DNA of 64,000 bases from an uncultured Cytophagales bacterium (lineage in GTDB: Bacteria > Bacteroidota > Bacteroidia > Cytophagales > Thermoflexibacteraceae): assembly GCA_938039675.1 (NCBI GenBank), contig CALHUI010000014.1, positions 1 through 64,000 on the forward strand, in the 5' to 3' direction. The notes under the pieces were generated by a model. The model ran no database searches, was not told the origin of the DNA, and saw nothing but the letters and a program-made list of their open reading frames with translations. A program made the translations under genes and the position numbers. Positions 36,308 to 44,535 of this stretch are shown here, piece by piece (within the stretch, counting starts at the first letter, position 1; every line of letters starts with the position of its first letter).

Positions 36308-39085
36308 TTATTCAAAAACGCGTTTTATCAGATTTTCCTGCTCGGCGTTATGGACTTTGTAGTAGCCCGTTGCAGGCGATGCTGCCGGACGGCGTGCAAT
36401 CAGTTCGGCCTGATGGTCATATTTGAAGTATGTGCGCAAGAGGTACGCCCAATAGCCCATGTTCTCGGGTTCTTCCTGTGCCCAGAACAACTTGGCGTTT
36501 TTATACTTTTTGAGCAACTCATCTACCTGCACGGCAGGGAAGGGATGCAACTGCTCAATGCGAACCAGTGCTACATCTTTGCATTTGTTTTCCAGTTGAT
36601 ATTCCAGCAAGTCATAATACAGTTTGCCTGTACAAAGCACTACTTTTTTCACTTTGCTGTCTGGCTTGGCGTAGTCATCGCCGATAACCTCTTGAAAACT
36701 ACCTGTAGTAAACTCTTCCATTTTAGAAACCACGCGCGGATGGCGCAGCAATGACTTAGGCGACATTACTACCAGCGGCTTGCGGAACGACCATGCCAAT
36801 TGGCGACGCAACAGGTGGAAGAAGTTGGCAGGCGTAGTAACGTTAGCAACAATCATGTTGTACTCGGCACTCAGTTGCAGGAATCGCTCGGGGCGTGCGC
36901 TGGAATGTTCCGGCCCTTGGCCTTCGTAGCCGTGCGGCAGCAGCAGCACAACGCCGCTTTGACGACCCCACTTGGTTTCCGTGCTGCTGATAAACTGGTC
37001 TATCATCACTTGTGCACCGTTGGCAAAGTCGCCAAACTGCGCTTCCCAAACTACCAATGCGTGCGGGTTGCACATGGCGTAACCAAATTCAAAACCCAAT
37101 ACGCCATATTCTGACAGCAGGGAGTTGTAAATCTGGAAATCGGCTTGTCTGCCTTCCATGTAGTCCAATGATGAATACGGCTGACTGGTAACTGCATCGT
37201 GCAGCACAGCATGGCGGTGCGAGAAAGTGCCGCGCTTCACGTCCTGCCCTGAAATGCGAACGGGCTTGCCTTCCAACAAAAGTGAACCGTATGCCAGCAA
37301 TTCGGCACTTGCCCAGTTGAGTTCTTTGTCTTCAAAGAACATTTTCTGGCGGTCTTTCAACAGTTTTTCAATTTGCTTCAGCGGCTTGAAACCCTCCGGA
37401 ATAGTCGTCAATGCCTTGCCAATGGCATTAATGGCATCTTCGGAAATGGCAGTTCTCGGAGACTGCAAGAAGTCTTCGGCAGTAGAGGGGCGCATGGCTG
37501 CCCATTCGCGCTCAAACTTGCGCATGGTGTAGCTCAAAGGCTGCTGCTTCACCTCGTTGAGGCGCTCTTGCAACAAGTTGCGGAACTCTTTATCCATTGC
37601 CTCGGCCAGCGAGGCATCTACAAAACCGCGCTCAATGAGCATTTGATTATAGATTTCACGCGGGTTGGGGTGCTTGCTAATGATATTGTAAAGTGTAGGC
37701 TGAGTGAATTTGGGTTCGTCGGACTCATTGTGCCCATGGCGACGGTAGCAAACCATGTCCACAAAAACATCGCGCCTGAACTTTTGGCGGAACTCGGTAG
37801 CAAGTTCTACGGCAAATACTACGGCTTCGGGGTTGTCGCCATTGACGTGGAATACAGGGCAGTCAATCATTTTGGCAACATCGGTGCAATAGATGCTCGA
37901 ACGCGCATCTTCAAAGTCGGTAGTAAAGCCCACCTGATTGTTAATAACAAAGTGGATGGTGCCACCCGTATGATAGCCTGCCAATTGTGACATTTGGGCT
38001 ACTTCGTAAACAATCCCTTGGCCGGCAACCGCCGCATCACCATGAATCAGAATCGGGAGCACTTTGGAATTATCTTTTCCATACTGGTCTATCAGTGCAC
38101 GTGAGAAACCTTCTACCACAGGGTTGACCGCTTCTAAGTGGGAAGGGTTCGGGGTCAGTTGCAGGCGTACTTTGCGGCCTGATTGCGTAGTTACTTCGCT
38201 GCTGTAACCCAAGTGATACTTTACGTCGCCGTCTCCCATCGTATTCATCATGTCTTCGGGCACTTTACCTTCAAACTCTGTGAATACCTGCTCGTAGGTT
38301 TTACCGATAATGTTAGTCAGTACGTTCAAGCGGCCTCTGTGAGCCATGCCAATAACAACTTCTGCCACGCCAAGGTCGGCGGCTTTGTTGATGATGGCAT
38401 CTAATGCCGGAATGGTTGATTCTCCGCCTTCCAACGAAAAGCGCTTTTGCCCTAAAAACTTGGTGTGTAGGAAGTTCTCAAAAACAACTGCTTCGTTCAA
38501 CTTGGCAAGAATCCGCTTCTTGTGTTCAATGGTAGGAGAATAGCGGGGGTAGTCCTGTTCGATTTTTTGTTTCAGCCAATCGTAGGTCTCCGGCTCGCGG
38601 ATGTAGGTAAACTCAAAGCCAATAGGGCCTAGATAAATTTTTTCCAAGCGGGCAATAATTTCTCGTAAAGTAGCCTCGCTGCCCAAACCCAGTGCTCGGC
38701 CTGCCATGAATTTGGTGTCTAAATCTGCCTCGCTCAACTTAAAGTCTTTCAGGTCGAGCAGCGCGCGGCGGTCGCGGCGCGGACGCACAGGGTTGGTTTT
38801 TGATTTTAGGTGACCACGCTGGCGGTATGCCTGAATCAAATTGCGGACACGCAGTTCTTTGTCGGTATTGCTGTCACTTGCGACAACCGCAATTGCAGCC
38901 TTGTTGTTGCCGTTCGTGCTTACATCGGGAAATACGGGCGCATTGGCATAGCGCAACGAAAACTCAAAACCATCAAAAAACTGCTGCCATGTAGCATCTA
39001 CCGAGTTGCGGTCTGATTTGTATGACTGATACAATGTCTCTATAACAGACACATCAGCATTGGCTATGTACGAGAATTGATCCAT
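36308..39085 (-). CDS. sucA: 2-oxoglutarate dehydrogenase E1 component
   Basis: A 925-residue thiamine-diphosphate enzyme that decarboxylates 2-oxoglutarate and reductively succinylates the E2 lipoyl group. Recognisable parts are the N-terminal E2-binding segment (FSYIANADVSVIETLYQSYK), the core GMAHRGRLNVLTNI, HGDAAVAGQGIVYE (thiamine/Mg site), GGTIHFVINNQVGFTT, RRHGHNESDEP, and the C-terminal SLLRHPRVVS region. Length and motif order are standard. It is the first gene of the operon with odhB; E3 is not here. A good promoter with a palindromic operator-like sequence lies at 39088-39144. Confidence 0.96.
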   Translation of the reverse strand: MDQFSYIANADVSVIETLYQSYKSDRNSVDATWQQFFDGFEFSLRYANAPVFPDVSTNGNNKAAIAVVASDSNTDKELRVRNLIQAYRQRGHLKSKTNPVRPRRDRRALLDLKDFKLSEADLDTKFMAGRALGLGSEATLREIIARLEKIYLGPIGFEFTYIREPETYDWLKQKIEQDYPRYSPTIEHKKRILAKLNEAVVFENFLHTKFLGQKRFSLEGGESTIPALDAIINKAADLGVAEVVIGMAHRGRLNVLTNIIGKTYEQVFTEFEGKVPEDMMNTMGDGDVKYHLGYSSEVTTQSGRKVRLQLTPNPSHLEAVNPVVEGFSRALIDQYGKDNSKVLPILIHGDAAVAGQGIVYEVAQMSQLAGYHTGGTIHFVINNQVGFTTDFEDARSSIYCTDVAKMIDCPVFHVNGDNPEAVVFAVELATEFRQKFRRDVFVDMVCYRRHGHNESDEPKFTQPTLYNIISKHPNPREIYNQMLIERGFVDASLAEAMDKEFRNLLQERLNEVKQQPLSYTMRKFEREWAAMRPSTAEDFLQSPRTAISEDAINAIGKALTTIPEGFKPLKQIEKLLKDRQKMFFEDKELNWASAELLAYGSLLLEGKPVRISGQDVKRGTFSHRHAVLHDAVTSQPYSSLDYMEGRQADFQIYNSLLSEYGVLGFEFGYAMCNPHALVVWEAQFGDFANGAQVMIDQFISSTETKWGRQSGVVLLLPHGYEGQGPEHSSARPERFLQLSAEYNMIVANVTTPANFFHLLRRQLAWSFRKPLVVMSPKSLLRHPRVVSKMEEFTTGSFQEVIGDDYAKPDSKVKKVVLCTGKLYYDLLEYQLENKCKDVALVRIEQLHPFPAVQVDELLKKYKNAKLFWAQEEPENMGYWAYLLRTYFKYDHQAELIARRPAASPATGYYKVHNAEQENLIKRVFE

Positions 39086-39087
39086 AA

Positions 39088-39144
39088 TTTTTGCTGAAAC
39101 AAAGGTTATTTCAGCAAAAATAGGGTTTTAGTTAAATTTTCAAA
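39088..39144 (-). promoter_or_regulatory. odhA promoter with perfect overlapping palindrome
   Basis: On the minus strand TTTG (39144-39141), an 18-nt spacer and TATTTTTG (39122-39115) fit the Bacteroidota promoter consensus closely. TTTTTGCTGAAA (39120-39109) and TTTCAGCAAAAA (39099-39088) are perfect 12-base arms with a 9-nt centre. They overlap the -7 box and reach to within 2 nt of the start codon. This is the layout of a repressor operator or a 5'-UTR hairpin that controls the TCA-cycle operon. Confidence 0.6.
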
Positions 39145-39179
39145 ATCTATATATTTGCATAAGCAAATATAATTGATTT

Positions 39180-39335
39180 TCAGAAAGATTTTTTCTTTTT
39201 CTCTACCCTGCAACGGTCGCTGCAATATTTGACCTCATCCCAGCATTTTTCCCATTTTTTACGCCAACTGAAAGGTCTGCCACAAGTTTGGCATATCTTC
39301 TCGGGCAGGTCAGATTTTTTGCGTATTTTAGGCAT
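39180..39335 (-). CDS. DUF2256 small zinc-ribbon-like protein
   Basis: A 51-residue protein, MPKIRKKSDLPEKICQTCGR..., with two CxxC/CxxxC-type Cys pairs (C15, C18, C38, C42) plus C31, and the Trp-rich centre PFSWRKKWEKCWDEV. This is the DUF2256 signature (ICxxCxRPFxWRKKW...W). The family is small, widespread in marine and photosynthetic bacteria, and of unknown function; zinc binding by the four Cys is inferred. It starts 43 bp after the lytic transglycosylase gene on the same strand. The gene is easily missed because of its length. Confidence 0.85.
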   Translation of the reverse strand: MPKIRKKSDLPEKICQTCGRPFSWRKKWEKCWDEVKYCSDRCRVEKKKKSF

Positions 39336-39378
39336 GGCTCTTTGCGGACAGATGGTTGATTTTTTTCGTATGCTGAAG

Positions 39379-40332
39379 CTATTTCCCCGCGTTACCTGTC
39401 ATAACAGTCTTTTCCTCATTGCTTCCGGCAGTGCCTGCCGCAGCGGGCGCAGGAATTTTCAACCGATAAGTTTTGCCTTTGACCACCTCGAGGCGGTCGC
39501 CAACCAGCCACTCGTTCATGTTGCGGAAAGTACGGTAATTGACACCTTTTGAGGCGGCAAATTGTACCAAATCAGGAATATCCACTTTAACTTCTTCTAT
39601 CTGAAAAAGGGGCACGGATTTGGGTGGATAGTAACTCAATTCATATTTTTCAGGATTTACCATAATTTCTTTCAACGCCATAGTGCGATAGACAAAGCGG
39701 GTGGTTTGGGTGTTGAGGTCGAGGTCGTAAAAGTTACGGCTTTTCTGGCGGCTCATGCTTTTCATAAAAGCTCCTGCACCGGTGTTATAAGCTGCCAATA
39801 CGTTTATCCAACTGCCCAAATCTTTATATAACTGTTTCAGATATTTACAAGCAGCACGGGTGCTTTTTTCAACGTCTAAGCGTTCATCTACCAAATTATT
39901 GACTTCTAACCCCATTGCCTGTGCCGTTACGGGCATCAATTGCCAAAAACCTGCCGCTCCCAGGTTAGAAACGGAGTTGGTCAGCGAACTTTCTACTACG
40001 GCAATGTATTTCAAATCGTCGGGCAGATTTTCTTCTTTCAAAATTTGGCTGATTAAGGGCAGCCAATTAGAGGCGCGACGCATCAGCAGTTCGTTATTGG
40101 CGTGCCAATAGGCGTTGATGTGCAGCTCACGGTCAAAATATTCGCGAACTTCGCGTCGATGGAGAGGTACTTTTTCCCCGCAATATTCAAAAAAATCAGG
40201 TACGTGTACGTTAAAAACCTTTTCTGTGCGACGGTAACCAAATGAACGTCCTAAGTTTGAAAGTTCGTAAGTTGCCAGCCCTATAAGCAACAGCAGCGAA
40301 ACGATGAGCAAGAAACCTTGGAACTTTTTCAT
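39379..40332 (-). CDS. lytic murein transglycosylase, MltD-like SLT domain
   Basis: A 317-residue peptidoglycan-cleaving enzyme. A signal anchor (about residues 4-24) precedes the SLT domain (about 105-240), which shows LKYIAVVESSLTNSV with the catalytic Glu, GAAGFWQLMPVTA and AYNTGAGAF. A C-terminal LysM-like segment follows (about 255-300, YRTFRNMNEWLVGDRLEVVKGK). It makes 1,6-anhydro bonds in glycan strands and is probably held at the membrane facing the periplasm. The gene lies between the DUF2256 gene and a terminator-ended LOG gene. Confidence 0.9.
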   Translation of the reverse strand: MKKFQGFLLIVSLLLLIGLATYELSNLGRSFGYRRTEKVFNVHVPDFFEYCGEKVPLHRREVREYFDRELHINAYWHANNELLMRRASNWLPLISQILKEENLPDDLKYIAVVESSLTNSVSNLGAAGFWQLMPVTAQAMGLEVNNLVDERLDVEKSTRAACKYLKQLYKDLGSWINVLAAYNTGAGAFMKSMSRQKSRNFYDLDLNTQTTRFVYRTMALKEIMVNPEKYELSYYPPKSVPLFQIEEVKVDIPDLVQFAASKGVNYRTFRNMNEWLVGDRLEVVKGKTYRLKIPAPAAAGTAGSNEEKTVMTGNAGK

Positions 40333-40346
40333 ACAATTACCTGCAA

Positions 40347-40382
40347 AATAAAAAATCCTTAGTGCAAGCCATGCACCAAGGA
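40347..40382 (-). terminator. terminator of the LOG-family gene
   Basis: TCCTTGGTGCA and TGCACTAAGGA (minus strand) around a 5-nt loop with one mismatch, followed by a T-run, 17 bp past the LOG gene stop and 15 bp before the transglycosylase start. Confidence 0.75.
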
Positions 40383-40398
40383 ACTGAAAATAAGCAAA

Positions 40399-41127
40399 TT
40401 AGAAATTCGGCGATAACAAGTATTTGGAGTAAAATTCTTCCACCACTGCCACGGCTTCATCGGCCGTATCTACCAGCGTAATCAGATTCAGGTCACCGGG
40501 GCTGATGTTGCGCTCTTGACCTAATACAACCTCTTTAATCCATTCTAACAAACCCGACCAGTATTTTTTGCCTACCAGTACAATCGGGAAACGGCCTATC
40601 TTGTGTGTCTGAATCAGCGTGTACGCTTCAAACAGTTCGTCTAATGTTCCCAAGCCACCCGGCATTACGATGAAGCCTTGCGAATATTTGACAAACATTA
40701 CTTTGCGGACAAAGAAATAGTCAAAGTTGATGACCTTGTCGGGGTCTATGTATGGGTTGTGCGACTGCTCAAAAGGCAGTTCAATGTTCAAGCCTACGGA
40801 AGTGCCACCGGCGAAGTGTGCTCCTTTATTAGCTGCTTCCATAATACCCGGCCCGCCGCCTGTAATTACACCGTAACCTTTCCGCACCAATTTGGCTGCA
40901 ATTTCTTCGGCCAGTTGATAATACGGATTTTCGGGTTTGGTGCGTGCTGAGCCGAAAATGCTGACGCAAGGCCCTATTTTTGCCATCTTTTCCAGACCTT
41001 CCACAAATTCTGCCATGATTTTAAAAATCATCCAAGAATTTACACTCTTTATCTCGCTCCAAGTTTTTTGGGTAAAGGCCTTGCGGATGCGCTCTTCATT
41101 AATAAGTTGTTGTTCAAAATTTTCCAT
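40399..41127 (-). CDS. LOG family protein (TIGR00730 Rossmann fold nucleotide phosphoribohydrolase type)
   Basis: A 242-residue protein of the LOG ('lysine decarboxylase-like') family, which cleaves the riboside bond of nucleoside 5'-monophosphates in characterised members. The motif PGGLGTLDELFE (about residues 156-167) is complete and GGGPGIMEAANKGA (about 90-103) binds the phosphate. The N-terminal helix EEFNFE-like extension (MENFEQQLINEERIRKAF) is usual for the bacterial type. The substrate may be AMP or a modified nucleotide; lysine decarboxylase activity is an old misannotation. Confidence 0.92.
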   Translation of the reverse strand: MENFEQQLINEERIRKAFTQKTWSEIKSVNSWMIFKIMAEFVEGLEKMAKIGPCVSIFGSARTKPENPYYQLAEEIAAKLVRKGYGVITGGGPGIMEAANKGAHFAGGTSVGLNIELPFEQSHNPYIDPDKVINFDYFFVRKVMFVKYSQGFIVMPGGLGTLDELFEAYTLIQTHKIGRFPIVLVGKKYWSGLLEWIKEVVLGQERNISPGDLNLITLVDTADEAVAVVEEFYSKYLLSPNF

Positions 41128-41240
41128 GTTTTGCTGCTTGGTTTATTCACCGCCGACAAATGCCACATCCATTGGTGTCTATTTTTGTCTTGTCGGAACG
41201 GATTTCATTATACGAAACTGAGGTTGAAATGTTTCCGAGC

Positions 41241-42227
41241 CTACTTAATTTTTGCTTGCGTAGCGCCATAACCGAATTTTTCTTTGCGAACATCTTTGTA
41301 ATAGGCAATGTTGGGGTGTTTGCTCAACCTTCTGTGAATTTGGTTGCGCAATATGCCGTTTCCGACTCCGTGAATGAAAACAATTTCGTCGTAGGCTTCC
41401 AAAATAGCTCTATCTAAGGCGGTTTCAAATGCTTTCAACTGCAATTCAAGCATTTGTGCGGCGTTCATCTTGCCGTAGTCTTTGGTGAGATGTTCTATGT
41501 GAAGGTCTATTTCCATCCGGCGCGGTTGCTTGGGAAGGCCTGCCGGAACAATGTTTTTGGCCGCAGGTGCACTCACATTGGCCGGTGCAGTTGCTGTCTG
41601 GCGCTCGGCAATGCTTTCCTTGATTTGCTCGGGATTGACGCTGATAATTTTCTGGTCTATTTGGAACAGGTGGCACTCTTTGTCTAACAGCGGCGCTTTA
41701 CCTTTGCTTTTAAAGAAAGTGGCTGCCGAAAAGGTAAATTTGCGAATCAATGGCTCTTTGAGGCTCGTAAAACCTGCCTTGAAGAAAATTGCCTGCACCA
41801 GCAAGGGCGACCATTTGTCAAACTTATCTAAGTTGGCTTCGGTTACTTTTTGGCTGCTGCGCTTGGTCAAGTGGCCTGCCGCCAGCCCGTAGTAGTTGGT
41901 GTCGCGCACTTCGCCAAAGTTGAAGAGTATGTCAATGTCGGTATTGTTAATCAGGTAAACACTGAGTTGCTTGTCATTAATCGGCAAAAATGCCAGAAAG
42001 AAGCCCGTTTCCGCCGACACAACAGGTGTTGCACTGACTTGTTCTTCTTTGCGTCTTTCGCGGAAAACAATTTTTTCTTCTTTGGCAATCAGTACTACTT
42101 CTTGTTTGAGCACGGGAATTTTAAAACCATCCTCTATCTCAATTTCTACCAGATTGTCGGGCAAAAAATTGGTAATGATGCCTTCCTGCGTGTAGTGCAG
42201 CAAACGAACGCGGTCGCCTATGTTCAT
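41241..42227 (-). CDS. Smr-domain protein with N-terminal DUF2027
   Basis: A 328-residue protein. The ATG at 42227 (MNIGDRVRLLHYTQEGIIT) is chosen because homologues begin there; the open frame continues upstream for 70 residues of low-complexity sequence. Residues 1-80 form an SH3-like or beta-barrel part, about 90-200 the DUF2027 region (YLINNTDIDILFNFG), and about 250-328 the Smr domain with IDLHIEHL and HGVGNGILR. Smr domains are nucleases or nucleic-acid binders; in MutS2 they act on branched DNA and on stalled ribosomes. A -7-like TAACTTTG lies at 42324-42317. Confidence 0.87.
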   Translation of the reverse strand: MNIGDRVRLLHYTQEGIITNFLPDNLVEIEIEDGFKIPVLKQEVVLIAKEEKIVFRERRKEEQVSATPVVSAETGFFLAFLPINDKQLSVYLINNTDIDILFNFGEVRDTNYYGLAAGHLTKRSSQKVTEANLDKFDKWSPLLVQAIFFKAGFTSLKEPLIRKFTFSAATFFKSKGKAPLLDKECHLFQIDQKIISVNPEQIKESIAERQTATAPANVSAPAAKNIVPAGLPKQPRRMEIDLHIEHLTKDYGKMNAAQMLELQLKAFETALDRAILEAYDEIVFIHGVGNGILRNQIHRRLSKHPNIAYYKDVRKEKFGYGATQAKIK

Positions 42228-42393
42228 AAGTGTATGGCTTGTGTTACTGAATACTGTTTTTCGTGAAAGAAAACCTTGGCAGCAGATAAAACCTGCGGCT
42301 AAGGGCTGATGTTTAACAAAGTTAGGCAAAAACAAGGGAAAACCAGCCGGCACTAATTTGCAGCCTCTCAAAAGAAGAACTTTGAAACAGTTA

Positions 42394-43482
42394 TCATAAC
42401 GGAATACCTGTTTGTCGGGAAATATCCAGCAGGTCATCTACCACTGCCTGAATGAGCGGAATACCTTCTTTGCTTCGAATGGCTTCTGCTTCGCGCTCGG
42501 GGTCTCCGGGGATAAGCACGCCGCCTGTACCGGGAGCAGGTTTAGTAGCGCGGAAGGTGCGAATCCAATCATCAATCTGACGCTTGAATTCGGTTACATC
42601 CATAAATCCGTCAATCTGCATGGCACCGAAAAAGTGGCCGATGCCTTTACCAACCGACCGCGCGGGAATTTCCTGACGCAGAGCAAAGGGCGGAGCAAAA
42701 GGCCCCCAGTTTGCACCGCTCAGCACGCAGCATAAAATATCCACCATTGCAGAGAGGGCATACCCCTTGTGGCCGCCGTGCTCACGGTCTGAACCAAGCG
42801 GCAGCAATGCACCGCCGTTAATCATATCCATGGGGTTGGTGCTCATATTCCCCTGATTATCAATAATCCAGCCTTCGGGAACGGGTTTGCCTGCACGTCT
42901 GGCAATTTCAATTTTACCGTAAGCGGCGGCACTTGTGGCAAGGTCGATAACGATGGGGGGTTCTTCAAGGCCGGGGAATGCAATTGCAATCGGGTTGGTG
43001 CCCAACATACGCTCTGCCCCCCACAGCGGCGCTACAAGTTTGGTAGAGTTAGTCATAGACCAGCCAATCATATCGCGTTTGAGCGCTTCGAGCACATAGT
43101 ATCCTGCAATGCCGTAGTGATTGGTGTTGCAAACGCTCACCCAGCCCGAGCCGGCTTTTTCGGCTTTTTCCATAGCAATTTCGTTGGCTTTCGGGCCGAC
43201 TACCAAGCCCAGCCCGTTGTCGCCATCCACCGTGGCGGTAGAGATTTTCTCGCGCACAATGCGGATGTTGGGTTTAGGATTGATTCTGCCCAATTGCAAC
43301 ATATCAAAGTAGGTGTGTAGACGTGCTACGCCATGCGAATCGATACCGCGTAAGTCGGCAGCGGCCAGCACCTCGGCGGCCAGTTCGGCATCTGCTAAAG
43401 GCACGCCAAAGTACAAAAAGGTTTCAATGGTGAATGCCCGCAAGCGTTCCGCAGGAAAAAGGTGATATTGAGGTTCTGTCAT
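42394..43482 (-). CDS. Ldh family (malate/L-lactate/sulfolactate-type) oxidoreductase
   Basis: A 362-residue NAD(P)-dependent dehydrogenase of the YlbC/ComC family, which is unrelated to Rossmann lactate dehydrogenases. Family blocks are ADLRGIDSHGVARL (about 47-60, with the catalytic His), NTNHYGIAGYYVL, NPIAIAFPG and the C-terminal PGDPEREAEAIR. Characterised relatives oxidise L-malate, L-lactate, sulfolactate or ureidoglycolate, and neighbours here do not decide which. A -7-like TAACTTTG at 43509-43502 lies 19 nt before the start. Confidence 0.9.
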   Translation of the reverse strand: MTEPQYHLFPAERLRAFTIETFLYFGVPLADAELAAEVLAAADLRGIDSHGVARLHTYFDMLQLGRINPKPNIRIVREKISTATVDGDNGLGLVVGPKANEIAMEKAEKAGSGWVSVCNTNHYGIAGYYVLEALKRDMIGWSMTNSTKLVAPLWGAERMLGTNPIAIAFPGLEEPPIVIDLATSAAAYGKIEIARRAGKPVPEGWIIDNQGNMSTNPMDMINGGALLPLGSDREHGGHKGYALSAMVDILCCVLSGANWGPFAPPFALRQEIPARSVGKGIGHFFGAMQIDGFMDVTEFKRQIDDWIRTFRATKPAPGTGGVLIPGDPEREAEAIRSKEGIPLIQAVVDDLLDISRQTGIPL

Positions 43483-43620
43483 CGTTTGGGTAGTTTTGCC
43501 GCAAAGTTAGAGAGAATAGACTCCAAATTTTTGAGGGGCAGCCTATTGGAAAATAACAAGCAGCAGGGCTAATCTGCAAATGATTGTGTACCTTAGTGTT
43601 CGGTTTCTAACCATACACTC

Positions 43621-44526
43621 ATGCCCATAGACTTAGGAATAGTTAAACAATACGGCAACTTAGAACTGCTTGCCAAGCAAATGGTAGAGGGTTTTATTAC
43701 GGGTCTGCACAAATCGCCCTATCATGGTTTTTCGGTGGAGTTTGCCGAACACCGCCTCTACAATACGGGCGAAGGGACTCGGCACATTGACTGGAAAGTA
43801 TTTGCCAAAACCGACCGCCTTTATACCAAGCGCTACGAAGAAGAAACCAACCTGCGTTGTCAGATACTGATAGATAATTCTTCTTCCATGTACTATCCCG
43901 AAAAGGATTGGGGCAAAATCCGATTCAGCATTGTGGCAGCAGCCTGCCTTGCCTATATGCTCCAGCGCCAGCGCGATGCCGTAGGAGTAGCGGCTTTTTC
44001 CGATACCATTGAATGGGAAACCCCCATCAAGTCCACACCTACGCACATTCACAATGTTTTTTTGCATTTGCAGCAAATGCTCGACCAACCTGTTCCAAAT
44101 AAAAAGACGGACACAGCAAAAATTATTCACCAAATAGCGGATAAAATACATCGCCGTTCATTGATTATCATTTTCAGCGATATGCTGGAAAATTCGGAAA
44201 ACCAGCAAGAGTTGTTCTCGGCGCTGCAACATTTGAAACACAACCGACATGAGGTGCTGCTGTTCCATACTATTGACAAAAAAACGGAAGACGCATTTGA
44301 ATTTGCCGACCGTCCTTACGTTTTTGTTGATTTGGAAAGCGGAGAGCGGGTTAAGTTACAACCCTCGCAAATACGGGAATATTACAGAGAGCAGATTGCG
44401 CGGCAGTTTCAAGACCTGAAACTCAAATGCGGACAGTATAAAATTGACTTTATTGAGGCAGATATTGCCCAATCCATAGACCAGGTTTTGCTTGCTTATC
44501 TGATTAAGCGCACCAAAATGAAATAA
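43621..44526 (+). CDS. DUF58 domain protein (vWA-like)
   Basis: A 301-residue protein of the DUF58 family. GTRHIDWKVFAKTDRLYTK (about 55-73) is the diagnostic block, followed by a von Willebrand A-like fold with the metal-site sequence LIDNSSSMYYPE (D85xSxS type). Such proteins usually accompany MoxR-type AAA+ ATPases and DUF4129/DUF4350/SpoIIM-like genes. Here the partners lie 3 kb away in the convergent operon, and MoxR is not in the window. The downstream transporter gene starts 9 bp later, so the two are co-transcribed. It is cytoplasmic, with no signal peptide. Confidence 0.9.
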   Translation: MPIDLGIVKQYGNLELLAKQMVEGFITGLHKSPYHGFSVEFAEHRLYNTGEGTRHIDWKVFAKTDRLYTKRYEEETNLRCQILIDNSSSMYYPEKDWGKIRFSIVAAACLAYMLQRQRDAVGVAAFSDTIEWETPIKSTPTHIHNVFLHLQQMLDQPVPNKKTDTAKIIHQIADKIHRRSLIIIFSDMLENSENQQELFSALQHLKHNRHEVLLFHTIDKKTEDAFEFADRPYVFVDLESGERVKLQPSQIREYYREQIARQFQDLKLKCGQYKIDFIEADIAQSIDQVLLAYLIKRTKMK

Positions 44527-44535
44527 ACACGCATT

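Noticed and set aside
35762-36754. 330-residue rightward frame opposite odhB/odhA
   Set aside because: It is the mirror of two highly conserved enzyme genes; its residues (rich in Ser, Thr, Cys, Phe) match the antisense composition of lipoyl domains.
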